A stretch of DNA of 64,000 nucleotides, taken from assembly GCA_002362105.1 (NCBI GenBank), contig DETD01000014.1, forward strand, positions 14,365 through 78,364, in the 5' to 3' direction. The stretch is from Bacteroidales bacterium UBA3297 (GTDB lineage Bacteria; Bacteroidota; Bacteroidia; Bacteroidales; Paludibacteraceae). Shown here in pieces: positions 49,824 through 58,204 of the stretch. Made by a program: the position numbers and the translations under genes. The notes under the pieces are model-generated. The model was not told the origin of the DNA, did no database searches, and saw only the letters and a list, made by a program, of their open reading frames with translations. Each line of letters starts with the position of its first letter. Within the stretch, counting starts at the first letter, position 1.

Positions 49824-51236
49824 ATGTTTAAGAAAAGTTTTTGGATCACAGTTGTATCGTTGGTGCTGGCGATGACCTCGTCGGCCCAAGTGGTATACAA
49901 AAACAATATAGACTTCACCCTCGGCGGTGGTTTACACACCAACCAAGTAACACTGGACGAGGGTGGCAATAGCGCCCCACGCTTCGGCTGGGTATTCAAC
50001 ACCAACTACCGCCACATGTTTGGCAAGCATGTTGGTTGGGGCACTGGTTTGGGAGTAAGTTACTACAAAACGGATTTCAGTTTCGACGACCTACAGATAA
50101 CAACCAGGCAAACACACCGGCACAACAACCAGGCCTACGAGAGCAAGGCCCTGCTGACTGGTTGGGAAGAATCGCAAAGGCTGCTTAGCCTCGAAGTGCC
50201 ACTGGCCCTTTACTTTATGGCGCCACTGGGCGAAAAATGGCAATTCATATCTGACCTCGGTGGCAAAATGATGTTACCGGTATGGAACCGCTACCACGTG
50301 ACCGACGGAGATATGGAAGTAACAGGTTTATTCGACTACACCAACATTGAATACTACGACTTACCGAAGCACGGTTTCACAGACTACCATAACTTCTACG
50401 GCAGGTCGGACGTGAAGGCCATAAACTGCGCCGGATTCATAGACTTGGGGCTGTTGTGTAACCTGAAGGACAACCGCTCGCTATACATGGGAATTTACGC
50501 ATCGTATTCGTTGTTCGACCTTGCGGAAAAGAGCGACAAACCTCTCTACAACGGGACAGAATACACCGGCATAGCCTCGTCGAATTTGGTGGACGGGAAC
50601 CGGCTGATGGCTGCAGGTATAAAGATTGGTTACTCGCTCGGCTATCCTAAAGTCAGAGACTCGATAAGGTACGACGTTCCACTGGAGGCCGCCTACCCTT
50701 ACTGCGATTCTGAATTGAAGGCCAACAAGACAATGGTAGAGCTGACAGACGAACAGATAGAAGCCATGCGCAAGGCCAAAATACAGCGTATGCGCGAAGA
50801 CTCCATCCGTAACGAGCAAGAAAAGGCCCGTCTGGCACAAGAAAAGTATGAGAAAGAAAATGCAGAAATCGATCAAGTCAGATACGCCATCAAATGGCTT
50901 AACTCGCACTTGAAGGTGAACTTCTTCTCAGAAAAAGGCTCCGTTGAACCAAATATTGACAACGACGACCAAATGAAAGTGCTGGTCGACTACATAAAGG
51001 CACACCCTGAAAAGATAATCAATGTAACCGGCCACTCTTGTAACAAAGGAAAAGAAGACTACAACTGGAAGATGGGCAAGAAACGCGCAGAAGCCGTAAA
51101 AGAAGCCCTAATAGTTGCTGGAATTCCTGAAAAGAACATCAGGGTATTCAGTAAGGGATCGAAAGAACCGATAGCTCCTAACGACACCGAGCAGAACAAA
51201 CGAAAGAACCGACGCGTTGTTTTGAGCATCCACTAA
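49824..51236 (+). CDS. Outer-membrane beta-barrel fused to an OmpA domain
   Basis: This 470-residue protein has a signal peptide (about 1-21). A barrel of about 270 residues follows (IDFTLGGGLHTNQ, HVGWGTGLGVSYYKT, LEVPLALYFMAPLG, LYMGIYASYSLFDL). A charged coiled coil comes next (about 298-352; EQIEAMRKAKIQRMREDSI). The C-terminal OmpA-like domain binds peptidoglycan: VTGHSCNKGKEDYNWKMGKK and EQNKRKNRRVVLS. The barrel half shows the same motif order as the plain barrel at 18951. The gene starts 20 bp after the MBG giant and ends at a strong terminator. The product could tie the giant or its export site to the cell wall. Confidence 0.85.
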   Translation: MFKKSFWITVVSLVLAMTSSAQVVYKNNIDFTLGGGLHTNQVTLDEGGNSAPRFGWVFNTNYRHMFGKHVGWGTGLGVSYYKTDFSFDDLQITTRQTHRHNNQAYESKALLTGWEESQRLLSLEVPLALYFMAPLGEKWQFISDLGGKMMLPVWNRYHVTDGDMEVTGLFDYTNIEYYDLPKHGFTDYHNFYGRSDVKAINCAGFIDLGLLCNLKDNRSLYMGIYASYSLFDLAEKSDKPLYNGTEYTGIASSNLVDGNRLMAAGIKIGYSLGYPKVRDSIRYDVPLEAAYPYCDSELKANKTMVELTDEQIEAMRKAKIQRMREDSIRNEQEKARLAQEKYEKENAEIDQVRYAIKWLNSHLKVNFFSEKGSVEPNIDNDDQMKVLVDYIKAHPEKIINVTGHSCNKGKEDYNWKMGKKRAEAVKEALIVAGIPEKNIRVFSKGSKEPIAPNDTEQNKRKNRRVVLSIH

Positions 51237-51238
51237 AA

Positions 51239-51286
51239 AGAAAGGGGAATATGTCAGACGAAACTGACACATTCCCCTTTTCCTTT
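51239..51286 (+). terminator. Rho-independent terminator of the MBG-giant operon
   Basis: The stem AAAGGGGAAT-TGTCAG pairs with CTGACA-ATTCCCCTTT, with one bulged base on each arm, around an ACGAAA loop. A T-rich tail follows. Confidence 0.88.
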
Positions 51287-51371
51287 TCACCGCAACAAAC
51301 ATACTTGCCCGATAAAAAGATATTACTCCAACTATTTTAGTCCGTTTGCTTGTTTTATGCTGATAAATCGT

Positions 51372-51379
51372 TACATTTG
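51372..51379 (+). promoter_or_regulatory. Bacteroidota -7 element of the minimal cargo gene
   Basis: TACATTTG matches TAnnTTTG, with TTG-containing sequence about 20 bp upstream. It lies 22 bp before ATG 51402, excluding the upstream ATG at 51357. Confidence 0.6.
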
Positions 51380-51401
51380 CCCTAACCAAATAGAATACGT
51401 A

Positions 51402-51872
51402 ATGGAAAAATCACTAATGACACTTGTAGCGGCGTTGTCGTGTTCGGCAATAACCGCGACCAATTTAAAAGTGGTCAACCTCTCGCAAGAAGAGGCTTCG
51501 TTTGAATTGTCAAAGGTACAGTTTATCGATTTCCGCGGAACAGAAGACTTAAAAATTGTGGGAAAAGATGGCAGTACATTGAACACTACCGCCTACGACC
51601 AAATCCGTAGGATTGACTTTAAGGGATCGCAATCGAGCACATCGACCTCAGTAGCCGATAACATAAAGGTGTATCCGAATCCGACCCAGGACCTTCTCGT
51701 TATTTCGGGAACGGAAAAAGAATGCAGCATACAAGTTATCGATATGCAAGGGAAAAGCGTATACAACGCTAAGGCATCGGGCGAAAGCGTAGAAATACCA
51801 GTAACCAACCTGAGCAACGGTACCTACCTGCTGAAAGTAGGGAACAAGGTGGTGAAATTCATCAAAGACTAA
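51402..51872 (+). CDS. Minimal T9SS cargo: beta module plus sorting domain
   Basis: This 156-residue protein has a short signal peptide (MEKSLMTLVAALSCSAITA). The beta module follows (ASFELSKVQFIDFRG ... YDQIRRIDFKG), then a Ser/Thr linker and a type A sorting domain. The sorting domain reads IKVYPNPTQDLLVISG, IQVIDMQGKSVYNAK, LSNGTYLLKVGNKVVKFIKD. It is the clearest of the three minimal cargos in this window. There is no room for a catalytic domain. An esterase gene follows 76 bp downstream on the same strand and may share the transcript. Confidence 0.78.
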   Translation: MEKSLMTLVAALSCSAITATNLKVVNLSQEEASFELSKVQFIDFRGTEDLKIVGKDGSTLNTTAYDQIRRIDFKGSQSSTSTSVADNIKVYPNPTQDLLVISGTEKECSIQVIDMQGKSVYNAKASGESVEIPVTNLSNGTYLLKVGNKVVKFIKD

Positions 51873-51948
51873 ACTACCCCCCCTCTACAAGCCTTGCAAA
51901 CATCAAGGCAGAAAACTAAATTACAACAAGAAAAAATTTATGTGCTAT

Positions 51949-52968
51949 ATGAAAAAAGTAATATTACCAATTATCACACTGTTTGCGTGTGCAGCAAACA
52001 CAATGGCAGAAGAAACCAACAAAATGTATTTGTGGATGACCAATGGTACTGTTGTAGAATATGACATTGCCGAGGTTGACAGCCTTACCTTCCAAAAATA
52101 CGAGCAACAACAACAAGATGATGTCGATCCGAAGGAAACCATGCAGAAACTGCGTGACGACCTAGTTGAGTTTGCCCCTAGCGTACCGAATAACACCTAC
52201 GGACAAGTAAAGTCCTATACATACAACTCAAAATCAGCCGGACACGAGAAAAACGTGAGAATAATGTTGCCAAGCAACTACGACAGCAGCAAGAAGTATC
52301 CTGTATTGTTCGTACTGCACGGTATTTTTGGAGACGAGAATTCAATGCTCGACGATGGGATGGGTGTAAAGAAGATGATTGCCAATGCCATAGAAGAAAA
52401 CAAAACCAAAGACATGATTGTCGTCTTCCCACAGATGTATACCAGCCCTACAGGCAACCAGCCAAGCGGTTTCTCATTCGACCAGCAGACCATGAGGTAC
52501 TACGACTTGTTTGAACGTGACCTACTCGACGACCTCTTGCCATGGGTTAAAGAAAACTTCTCAGTAGAAGAAGGCCGAAAGAACACAGCTATTACAGGCT
52601 TCTCGTTGGGCGGCCGCGAAGCTTTGTATATTGGAACACAGAACACAGACGTATTCGGATTTGTAGGTGCAGCGTGTCCTGCACCTGGTATTGTACCAAC
52701 CCAAGACCAATTTATGGTTCACGAAGGAACGATAAAGAACGAGGCAGATTTCCACCTCAAGGAAGGAAACCCAGAGCCATACATTATTCTCATTTCAGGC
52801 GGTACTAACGACGGAACCGTTGGCAACTACCCTGAGCAGTACCACAACATACTGAAGAAGAACAATGTAGACCACGTATGGCACTCTATTACAGGAACTG
52901 GCCACGACGGTAGCTCAGTACAACCTCACCTCTACAACTTTATTCGCCACATTTTCAATGTAGAATAA
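51949..52968 (+). CDS. Secreted CE1/esterase D-type alpha/beta hydrolase
   Basis: This 339-residue protein has a signal peptide (MKKVILPIITLFACAANTMA). A truncated form of the beta module follows (YLWMTNGTVVEYDIAEVD then SLTF). A carbohydrate-esterase-like alpha/beta hydrolase fills the rest. Its nucleophile elbow is TGFSLGGREAL (GxSxG), with the oxyanion region VLFVLHGIFGDEN and the His in TGTGHDGS. Relatives include feruloyl and acetylxylan esterases that strip ester groups from plant polysaccharides. No sorting domain, so it may be periplasmic or released. ATG 51949 is preferred over 51940 because the signal peptide starts there. A terminator follows. Confidence 0.82.
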   Translation: MKKVILPIITLFACAANTMAEETNKMYLWMTNGTVVEYDIAEVDSLTFQKYEQQQQDDVDPKETMQKLRDDLVEFAPSVPNNTYGQVKSYTYNSKSAGHEKNVRIMLPSNYDSSKKYPVLFVLHGIFGDENSMLDDGMGVKKMIANAIEENKTKDMIVVFPQMYTSPTGNQPSGFSFDQQTMRYYDLFERDLLDDLLPWVKENFSVEEGRKNTAITGFSLGGREALYIGTQNTDVFGFVGAACPAPGIVPTQDQFMVHEGTIKNEADFHLKEGNPEPYIILISGGTNDGTVGNYPEQYHNILKKNNVDHVWHSITGTGHDGSSVQPHLYNFIRHIFNVE

Positions 52969-52995
52969 GAGAATAGAATAAACGTCATATAAAAA

Positions 52996-53026
52996 ACAGC
53001 TGGCTAAACCGCCAGCTGTTTTTTTA
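52996..53026 (+). terminator. Rho-independent terminator of the esterase gene
   Basis: A perfect ACAGCTGGC/GCCAGCTGT stem with a TAAACC loop and a run of seven T, 28 bp past the stop. Confidence 0.92.
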
Positions 53027-53146
53027 TTGTTTCAGTCTCGAATCTTGGGAAGAAAATGTAACTTATCACTTTGAATGGGGTTGCCAATCTGAACCACCGT
53101 AAGAACTGTTTAAGCGCAAAGCACAAGTCGGCCACCCAGTCCAAGA

Positions 53147-53163
53147 CACTCTACTGTAGAGTG
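53147..53163. promoter_or_regulatory. 17-bp palindrome upstream of the 535-residue gene
   Basis: CACTCTACTGTAGAGTG is a perfect dyad around one central base, about 70 bp before the -7 element at 53231. It may be an operator; there is no T run. Confidence 0.35.
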
Positions 53164-53230
53164 ATAGACATCAGCAGGAAATCGGCGTTTCAAAATAAAA
53201 AAGAGTAGAATAGACAAGAAAAAAATTTAG

Positions 53231-53238
53231 TATTTTTG
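53231..53238 (+). promoter_or_regulatory. Bacteroidota -7 element of the 535-residue gene
   Basis: TATTTTTG matches TAnnTTTG, 25 bp before ATG 53264. Confidence 0.6.
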
Positions 53239-53263
53239 TCTAGAAAAGATTAAGATTAGAATT

Positions 53264-54871
53264 ATGGCTTTATTCGACGAGATAAAGAAGTTTAAAGACA
53301 AGTATTTGTCGGGGGCTAACGCTGAAGAGGAAAACGACGAGCGTAAGGTTGCCGATAAACGCTATTGCGAAGCTATTGCTGATGACAAGTGGTTCGACTA
53401 TTTAGACAAGTTCAGATTAGATAAAGACGACCTCGAAACGTTCAAGCATGTGCAAAACTTTTATTACGACTACGACTATGAGGGCACTATACGCCTCATT
53501 GACGAAGTGTTTGCCCGCTTGGGCGAGAGTGACCTCGGGAAAGTGTTGCTGCCTTACTATGCCGATGCCAACTTGAAGGAAGCCGAATTCAAGACACATA
53601 AGCGCAAAGCGTGCGCCGATATTGCCATTAGTTTCTATATGCAGGTGCTGTCTATTATGCCAGATAACAAACTGGCAAAACTAAACATCAGTAATGCCTT
53701 CTTGTTGACCGAGCAGCTACTTGTGGCCCGGAACTGGTTGCTGCCCCTTATAAAGACTAATATGGAGGAAAGGGCAAAGAACCTTTACCGCGACAATGTG
53801 GACAGAATGAGGACAGTGAAGTTTATGGATGTTCCGTTTACCGACCGCAAAAAGGTGCTGCTAGTGAACGACGAAGACATTCTGGCGGCCTTCTACAACA
53901 AACCTATACCGGGCTTCAACTACTGTTTCACCATTTTCGACAAACCACAAGATGTGAAGTTTTTCCCCGAAATGTCGGGCGCTTTTGTGGCGCATCCGAA
54001 ACAGACGGACCACTATATAGATATGAAGCGGTACGAAATTACCGTCCTAGAAAAGAAGATGGAAGACATGAAGCTGTTCTTTCAGTCGGCAGGCGCTTCT
54101 TATTACAAGATTTCGTGCCGCCAGAAGGAGAACTACGACGTATTGGTAAACCTTGGGTTCCGCATAGGTTCCAACTCTACTTTCAACCCTGATGCGGAGA
54201 ACTCGACCCTAAAACCGAAAGATTTTGAGGAGGTCTGCTATTTCGAGGAACGCCTTTCGCCGAAAACACTGCCTTCGCTTAACCCTAACTTGGTTTGGAT
54301 AGAGGAATGGCAACCGCTCTGGAATGAAAGGGAAAAGGGACAACTCTCACTTCGCTATACGCTGAAGTTGAACGACAGTGAAAAATTAATGCCGAAGGAG
54401 AGAGAGGACATAAAGGCTTACTTCGAATCGAAGGAACAGAAGGTAAACGGCGATATTCTATATTACTATTTCTCTGACAGCGACTGCACTACCAATATGG
54501 AACTCGACGTGGTGGCTTATTTCAAGCCGCTGTCTGAATTTGTGGATGCCAGCATCTCGCTGACCGAAAAGGAATACAAGGCGGCTGTGGCCGACTGTTT
54601 GAAAGACGATGGCATGATAAGCGAAAAGGAGAGACTCTTTCTTGAAATTCGCCGTAAATCGCTGAACATTAGCGAAGATCGTGCAAAGGAGATAGAAGAT
54701 ATATGCCTTCAAGCGCTGTTCACACCAAACGAGCGCGAATATATGCGCCTCTACAAGGGAATGCTCGAACTCGGCATTGACGAAAAGGCACGTGCCCTAC
54801 TCAACAAGTGCGTTTCCGATTTCGGAATTAGCGAGTCGCGCCGACAGTTTATCGAGCGATTGGTAAGGTGA
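53264..54871 (+). CDS. Uncharacterised 535-residue cytoplasmic protein
   Basis: I do not recognise this protein as a whole. It is soluble and charged and has no signal peptide. Residues 60-165 look helical with TPR-like spacing (ADIAISFYMQVLSIMPDNKL, then AKLNISNAFLL). Residues 190-450 are mixed alpha/beta with a repeated aromatic pattern. The C-terminal 90 residues (LKDDGMISEKERLFLEIRR, then KSLNISEDRAKEIE) resemble a TerB-like helical domain with an acidic loop. It stands alone with its own promoter. The same type of C-terminal segment occurs in proteins linked to stress or envelope functions, but no role can be claimed. Confidence 0.6.
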   Translation: MALFDEIKKFKDKYLSGANAEEENDERKVADKRYCEAIADDKWFDYLDKFRLDKDDLETFKHVQNFYYDYDYEGTIRLIDEVFARLGESDLGKVLLPYYADANLKEAEFKTHKRKACADIAISFYMQVLSIMPDNKLAKLNISNAFLLTEQLLVARNWLLPLIKTNMEERAKNLYRDNVDRMRTVKFMDVPFTDRKKVLLVNDEDILAAFYNKPIPGFNYCFTIFDKPQDVKFFPEMSGAFVAHPKQTDHYIDMKRYEITVLEKKMEDMKLFFQSAGASYYKISCRQKENYDVLVNLGFRIGSNSTFNPDAENSTLKPKDFEEVCYFEERLSPKTLPSLNPNLVWIEEWQPLWNEREKGQLSLRYTLKLNDSEKLMPKEREDIKAYFESKEQKVNGDILYYYFSDSDCTTNMELDVVAYFKPLSEFVDASISLTEKEYKAAVADCLKDDGMISEKERLFLEIRRKSLNISEDRAKEIEDICLQALFTPNEREYMRLYKGMLELGIDEKARALLNKCVSDFGISESRRQFIERLVR

Positions 54872-54967
54872 TAGTTTATGACAAGCGTCCTACAAAACTG
54901 TCCATAGTGACAAAAGCGTAAATCGACGCAGGAAAAAAAATGATTAAAAATGCGATAGCCATGTAAC

Positions 54968-55024
54968 GAACCCTGCGCAGTCCTCGAATCTTAAAAAAAT
55001 ATCGAAGCCAACTGTGCAGGTTTC
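54968..55024. repeat. Imperfect inverted repeat between convergent genes
   Basis: GAACCCTGCGCAGT and ACTGTGCAGGTTTC pair at 12 of 14 positions plus a wobble, separated by 29 bp. It lies between the convergent 535-residue gene and the S4-protein gene and may help stop transcription, although no good T run follows. Confidence 0.4.
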
Positions 55025-55089
55025 AGAATCGTTTCGTTCTTTATATACATCCTAATTTCAAAAAAAAGCGTGTTTTTATTTAAGAAAAA

Positions 55090-55566
55090 TCAATCGTCCT
55101 CCTCTTCGTCATCGCTGTCGTAACCAAAGATAAAGCCAGGAAGGTCTTCGTCGGCAATAGCCGGAGCATCGGGAGCCTCATCATCGGCAATATACTCCAT
55201 AAGCTGTCGGCGTTCACGTTTGGTAGGTCGTCCTGTTCCCCTGTCACGTTTACCATTAAGGCTGAATTTCGTCATTTCGAGAATTTCGAGTTGCTCAGCA
55301 GGAGTGACATTTTCCATAAATTCAGGAACAAGTTTGGCGCCCATACGGTTTTCGGAGAGCGCCAACACCTTGAACGAATAAGTAACCGGCGGTCTTTTCA
55401 CCATCACCACATCGTTGACACGCACACAGTGCGAAGGTTTCAGGTTAGAGCCGTTTCGGGCAATGCGTCCTTTTTTGCACGCATCGGCCGCCATACTCCT
55501 CGTTTTAAAAAGTCTGACCGCCCACAACCACTTGTCGACACGCACCTCTTTCAGTTCTTCTTTCAT
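55090..55566 (-). CDS. S4-domain RNA-binding protein (Hsp15 family)
   Basis: This 158-residue protein has an N-terminal S4 fold (VRVDKWLWAVRLFKTRSMAA, then DACKKGRI and LKPSHCVRVNDVV). A basic stretch follows (DRGTGRPTKRERRQL), then a long acidic tail. Hsp15 (HslR) rescues stalled 50S subunits still carrying nascent-chain tRNA in E. coli. It follows peptidyl-tRNA hydrolase by 17 bp, a fitting neighbour for translation rescue. The acidic C-terminus is longer than in the E. coli protein. Confidence 0.88.
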   Translation of the reverse strand: MKEELKEVRVDKWLWAVRLFKTRSMAADACKKGRIARNGSNLKPSHCVRVNDVVMVKRPPVTYSFKVLALSENRMGAKLVPEFMENVTPAEQLEILEMTKFSLNGKRDRGTGRPTKRERRQLMEYIADDEAPDAPAIADEDLPGFIFGYDSDDEEEDD

Positions 55567-55583
55567 ACAGCAAGCCCACTTTT

Positions 55584-56147
55584 TTACTTGTTATTGAACT
55601 GGGTCATGGTCAGGTCAAGTCCGGCAAGGCAGAAACTCTTGATGAGTTCGCAGACCAGAGCCGCACGTTCAGGGAAGGCAGCCGCCTCCTCGGCAGAGAA
55701 ATTGCCCAGCACATAATCGACCTGCATACCCTTAGGGAAGTTGCCCCCCACCCCAAATCGCAAACGCGCGTATTTGGCAGTGCCAATCATCGCCTCTATG
55801 TTTTTAAGGCCATTGTGTCCACCGGCACCACCACTACCCTTTAGTCTAAGCGTACCGAAAGGAAGCGCAATGTCGTCAACAAGGACTAAGAGATTTTCAA
55901 CAGGGATTTTTTCAGCCTGTAACCAGTAACGGACAGCATTACCACTGAGATTCATATACGTATTAGGCTTCAACAACACCAGTTCCGCGTTTTTAACCCT
56001 GCACTGTGCAGTAGCGCCATAACGGCCCTCGCTAAAAACAATATTGGACGCCTTAGCAAAGGCGTCCAATAATTTAAAACCTGTGTTGTGGCGGGTGTCT
56101 TGGTACTCAGCTCCAATATTACCCAAGCCCACAATCAGATATTTCAT
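55584..56147 (-). CDS. pth: Peptidyl-tRNA hydrolase
   Basis: This 187-residue enzyme releases tRNA from prematurely dropped peptidyl-tRNA. It begins MKYLIVGLGNIGAEYQDTRHNTGF, here split by the catalytic His in TRHNTGF. It also has LLKPNTYMNLSG, LVLVDDIALPFGTLRLK and GGAGGHNGLKNIE. All family residues, including the Asp in VDDIALP, are present. It lies 28 bp after the L25 gene, the usual arrangement in many bacteria. Confidence 0.96.
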   Translation of the reverse strand: MKYLIVGLGNIGAEYQDTRHNTGFKLLDAFAKASNIVFSEGRYGATAQCRVKNAELVLLKPNTYMNLSGNAVRYWLQAEKIPVENLLVLVDDIALPFGTLRLKGSGGAGGHNGLKNIEAMIGTAKYARLRFGVGGNFPKGMQVDYVLGNFSAEEAAAFPERAALVCELIKSFCLAGLDLTMTQFNNK

Positions 56148-56175
56148 GCTTTGTAAGCTATAAAATTTTCAGAAA

Positions 56176-56760
56176 TTACTTAGCGTTCTTAGCAGCAGCC
56201 ATAGCAGCAGCAGCAGCACGAGTAGGCTTAACAGTAAGAACAACGTTCTGAGGGTTGTCGAGCAACTCGAGCTTGTCGAAAGAAAGGTCCTTAACCTGGA
56301 TTGACTTGTTCAAGCCGAGAGTTTCAACATTAACCTGAAGAGTTTCAGGGATATCGGTATAAACAGCTTTAACCTTCAAGCGACGAACGTTCTGGATCAA
56401 CTTACCACCGGCCTTAACACCTTCAGCGTGACCAACAGAAACTACAGGCACCTTCATAACAACTGGCTTGTTTTCGCTAACTTCGAGGAAGTCGAGGTGA
56501 AGGATTTTATCAGTTACTGGGTGGAACTGAGATTCCTGCAAGATAGCCTTGTAAGCCTTGCCATCGATATTAAGCTCTACAACGAAGATTTCTGGAGTGT
56601 AGATCAACTTACGAACATCGTTGTTAGTTACAGAGAAAGTTGAAATTACGTTACCACCACCGTAAAGAATACAAGGGATGTTACCGTTTGCACGAACTGC
56701 CTTTGTTGCCTTCTTACCAGTCTCTGGTCTGAGAGTGCCGTTTAATGAGAATGATTTCAT
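56176..56760 (-). CDS. rplY: 50S ribosomal protein L25 (CTC/TL5 form)
   Basis: This 194-residue protein combines the N-terminal 5S-rRNA-binding L25 domain (NGTLRPETGKKATKAVRANG then NIPCILYGG, and ILHLDFLEV) with the C-terminal beta domain of CTC/TL5 (VGHAEGVKAGGKLIQNVRRL). It ends in an Ala-rich tail. It binds 5S rRNA in the large subunit. It is the first gene of the rplY-pth-S4 operon and has two good -7 elements upstream. Confidence 0.95.
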   Translation of the reverse strand: MKSFSLNGTLRPETGKKATKAVRANGNIPCILYGGGNVISTFSVTNNDVRKLIYTPEIFVVELNIDGKAYKAILQESQFHPVTDKILHLDFLEVSENKPVVMKVPVVSVGHAEGVKAGGKLIQNVRRLKVKAVYTDIPETLQVNVETLGLNKSIQVKDLSFDKLELLDNPQNVVLTVKPTRAAAAAMAAAKNAK

Positions 56761-56784
56761 TTGTTAATAATTTTTTGTGTTACT

Positions 56785-56792
56785 CAAAATTA
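56785..56792 (-). promoter_or_regulatory. Proximal -7 element of the rplY operon
   Basis: On the minus strand TAATTTTG matches TAnnTTTG, 24 bp before ATG 56760. Confidence 0.5.
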
Positions 56793-56861
56793 AGTTTTAG
56801 TAATGGCTTAATTTCCCATCACACTTTCCGGATTTTCTGAGTCGAACCCGAAAAAGCGGTG

Positions 56862-56869
56862 CAAAGATA
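56862..56869 (-). promoter_or_regulatory. Distal -7 element of the rplY operon
   Basis: On the minus strand TATCTTTG matches TAnnTTTG, about 100 bp before ATG 56760. A second start is likely. Confidence 0.55.
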
Positions 56870-57023
56870 CAAATTCCGTGCTAAGTATCCAACAGAAATT
56901 TGAAAGAAATACAAACAGTTATACACAAAAGTTAGAAAACGGAGTTTCCGAGCCACCGCCAACACGCATCTGTACCACTAAAAGGAGTAAAGTTAAAGCA
57001 CTACCCCAGTAGCTGTAACGCCA

Positions 57024-58199
57024 TCAGCCAGCAACCGCATCGAGTCCCTTTTTCAAACGCGCCAAAGCCTCCGTCAGCACCGACTGCGGGCAGGCCAAAT
57101 TAAGGCGCAGAAAATCGCGCCCCGCTTTTCGTCCATAGAGCTGGCCCGGACTCAATTTAACTCCATACTCTTCTTCCAACAGCCTTGCCACCTCGGAAGA
57201 CGGAGGGAAGCCGTCGAGGTGCAACCATGCCAAATACGTTCCCTCTAACCGGCATACGCTTACCCTTGGCAGTTGTTCAGCCACAAACGAGCACAGCAAC
57301 TGGTAATTCTTATAGATGTAGGCATTAACCGCGTCGAGCCAAGGTCCGCCTTCGTTATAGGCAGCCTGCAATGCCTCCACGCCAAAGGCATTGACGTCGC
57401 ACACCTCGTTGATATTGATGGCCTTGTCAATTTTCCGACGGTAGTCGGCATTGGGTACGCTGATGTTGGCAATCTGCAAACCGGCAATGTTAAAGGCCTT
57501 AGACGGTGAAGTACAGACCGCCACATTATCCTGCAGTTCTGCTGGCAAAGTACCATAAGGTGTATAGGAATAACCAGGGCTGACCATCTCGCAGTGGATT
57601 TCATCGGCAACGACGAACACCCCGTGTTTGAGGCATAATTCGCCCATACGGCGCAACTCGTCTGCCGACCACACACGTCCGGCCGGGTTGTGAGGGTTGC
57701 ACAAAAGGAAGACACGCACAGCCGGATCAGAAACCTTGCTTTCAAAATCGGCAAAATCGATGGTATAAGAACCGTCGGCACACACCAGTTCGTTTTCCTC
57801 CACACTGCAACCATTGTTACGGATGGAAGAGAAGAAGCAGTTATAGACAGGTGTCTGCACCAGTACCTTGTCGCCCGGACTGGTAACCGCTTTGATGATT
57901 GCCGAAATGGCCGGCACCACGCCCGAAGTGTAGATGACCCATTCGCGGCGCATAGTCCAATGGTGGCGGCTAGCAAACCAACCGATAAGGGCATCGTAAT
58001 AAGCATCGGGCACCTTTACATAGCCGAAAACGCCATGCGCCACCCTATCTTCCAACGCCTTTTTGATGCACGGAGCAGCGGGGAAGTCCATATCGGCCAC
58101 CCACAAGGGCAGCACACCATCGGCCACACTATCCCACTTGTAGCAGGCCGAGCCACGGCGTTCGGGGGCCGCATCAAAATTGAACAGATCGTCAGACAT
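57024..58199 (-). CDS. PatB/MalY-family cystathionine beta-lyase-like aminotransferase
   Basis: This 391-residue fold-type I PLP enzyme has VLPLWVADMDFPAAPCI near the start, LCNPHNPAGRVWS, FVVADEIHCEM and the PLP lysine in TSPSKAFNIAGLQIAN. PatB/MalY enzymes cleave C-S bonds of cystathionine and related thioethers to pyruvate, ammonia and a thiol. The frame continues upstream to 58229, but that would overlap the DUF3737 gene. ATG 58199 has an AGAGGG sequence at good spacing and lies 5 bp after that gene's stop. Length is normal. Confidence 0.9.
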   Translation of the reverse strand: MSDDLFNFDAAPERRGSACYKWDSVADGVLPLWVADMDFPAAPCIKKALEDRVAHGVFGYVKVPDAYYDALIGWFASRHHWTMRREWVIYTSGVVPAISAIIKAVTSPGDKVLVQTPVYNCFFSSIRNNGCSVEENELVCADGSYTIDFADFESKVSDPAVRVFLLCNPHNPAGRVWSADELRRMGELCLKHGVFVVADEIHCEMVSPGYSYTPYGTLPAELQDNVAVCTSPSKAFNIAGLQIANISVPNADYRRKIDKAININEVCDVNAFGVEALQAAYNEGGPWLDAVNAYIYKNYQLLCSFVAEQLPRVSVCRLEGTYLAWLHLDGFPPSSEVARLLEEEYGVKLSPGQLYGRKAGRDFLRLNLACPQSVLTEALARLKKGLDAVAG

Positions 58200-58204
58200 A
58201 AGCA

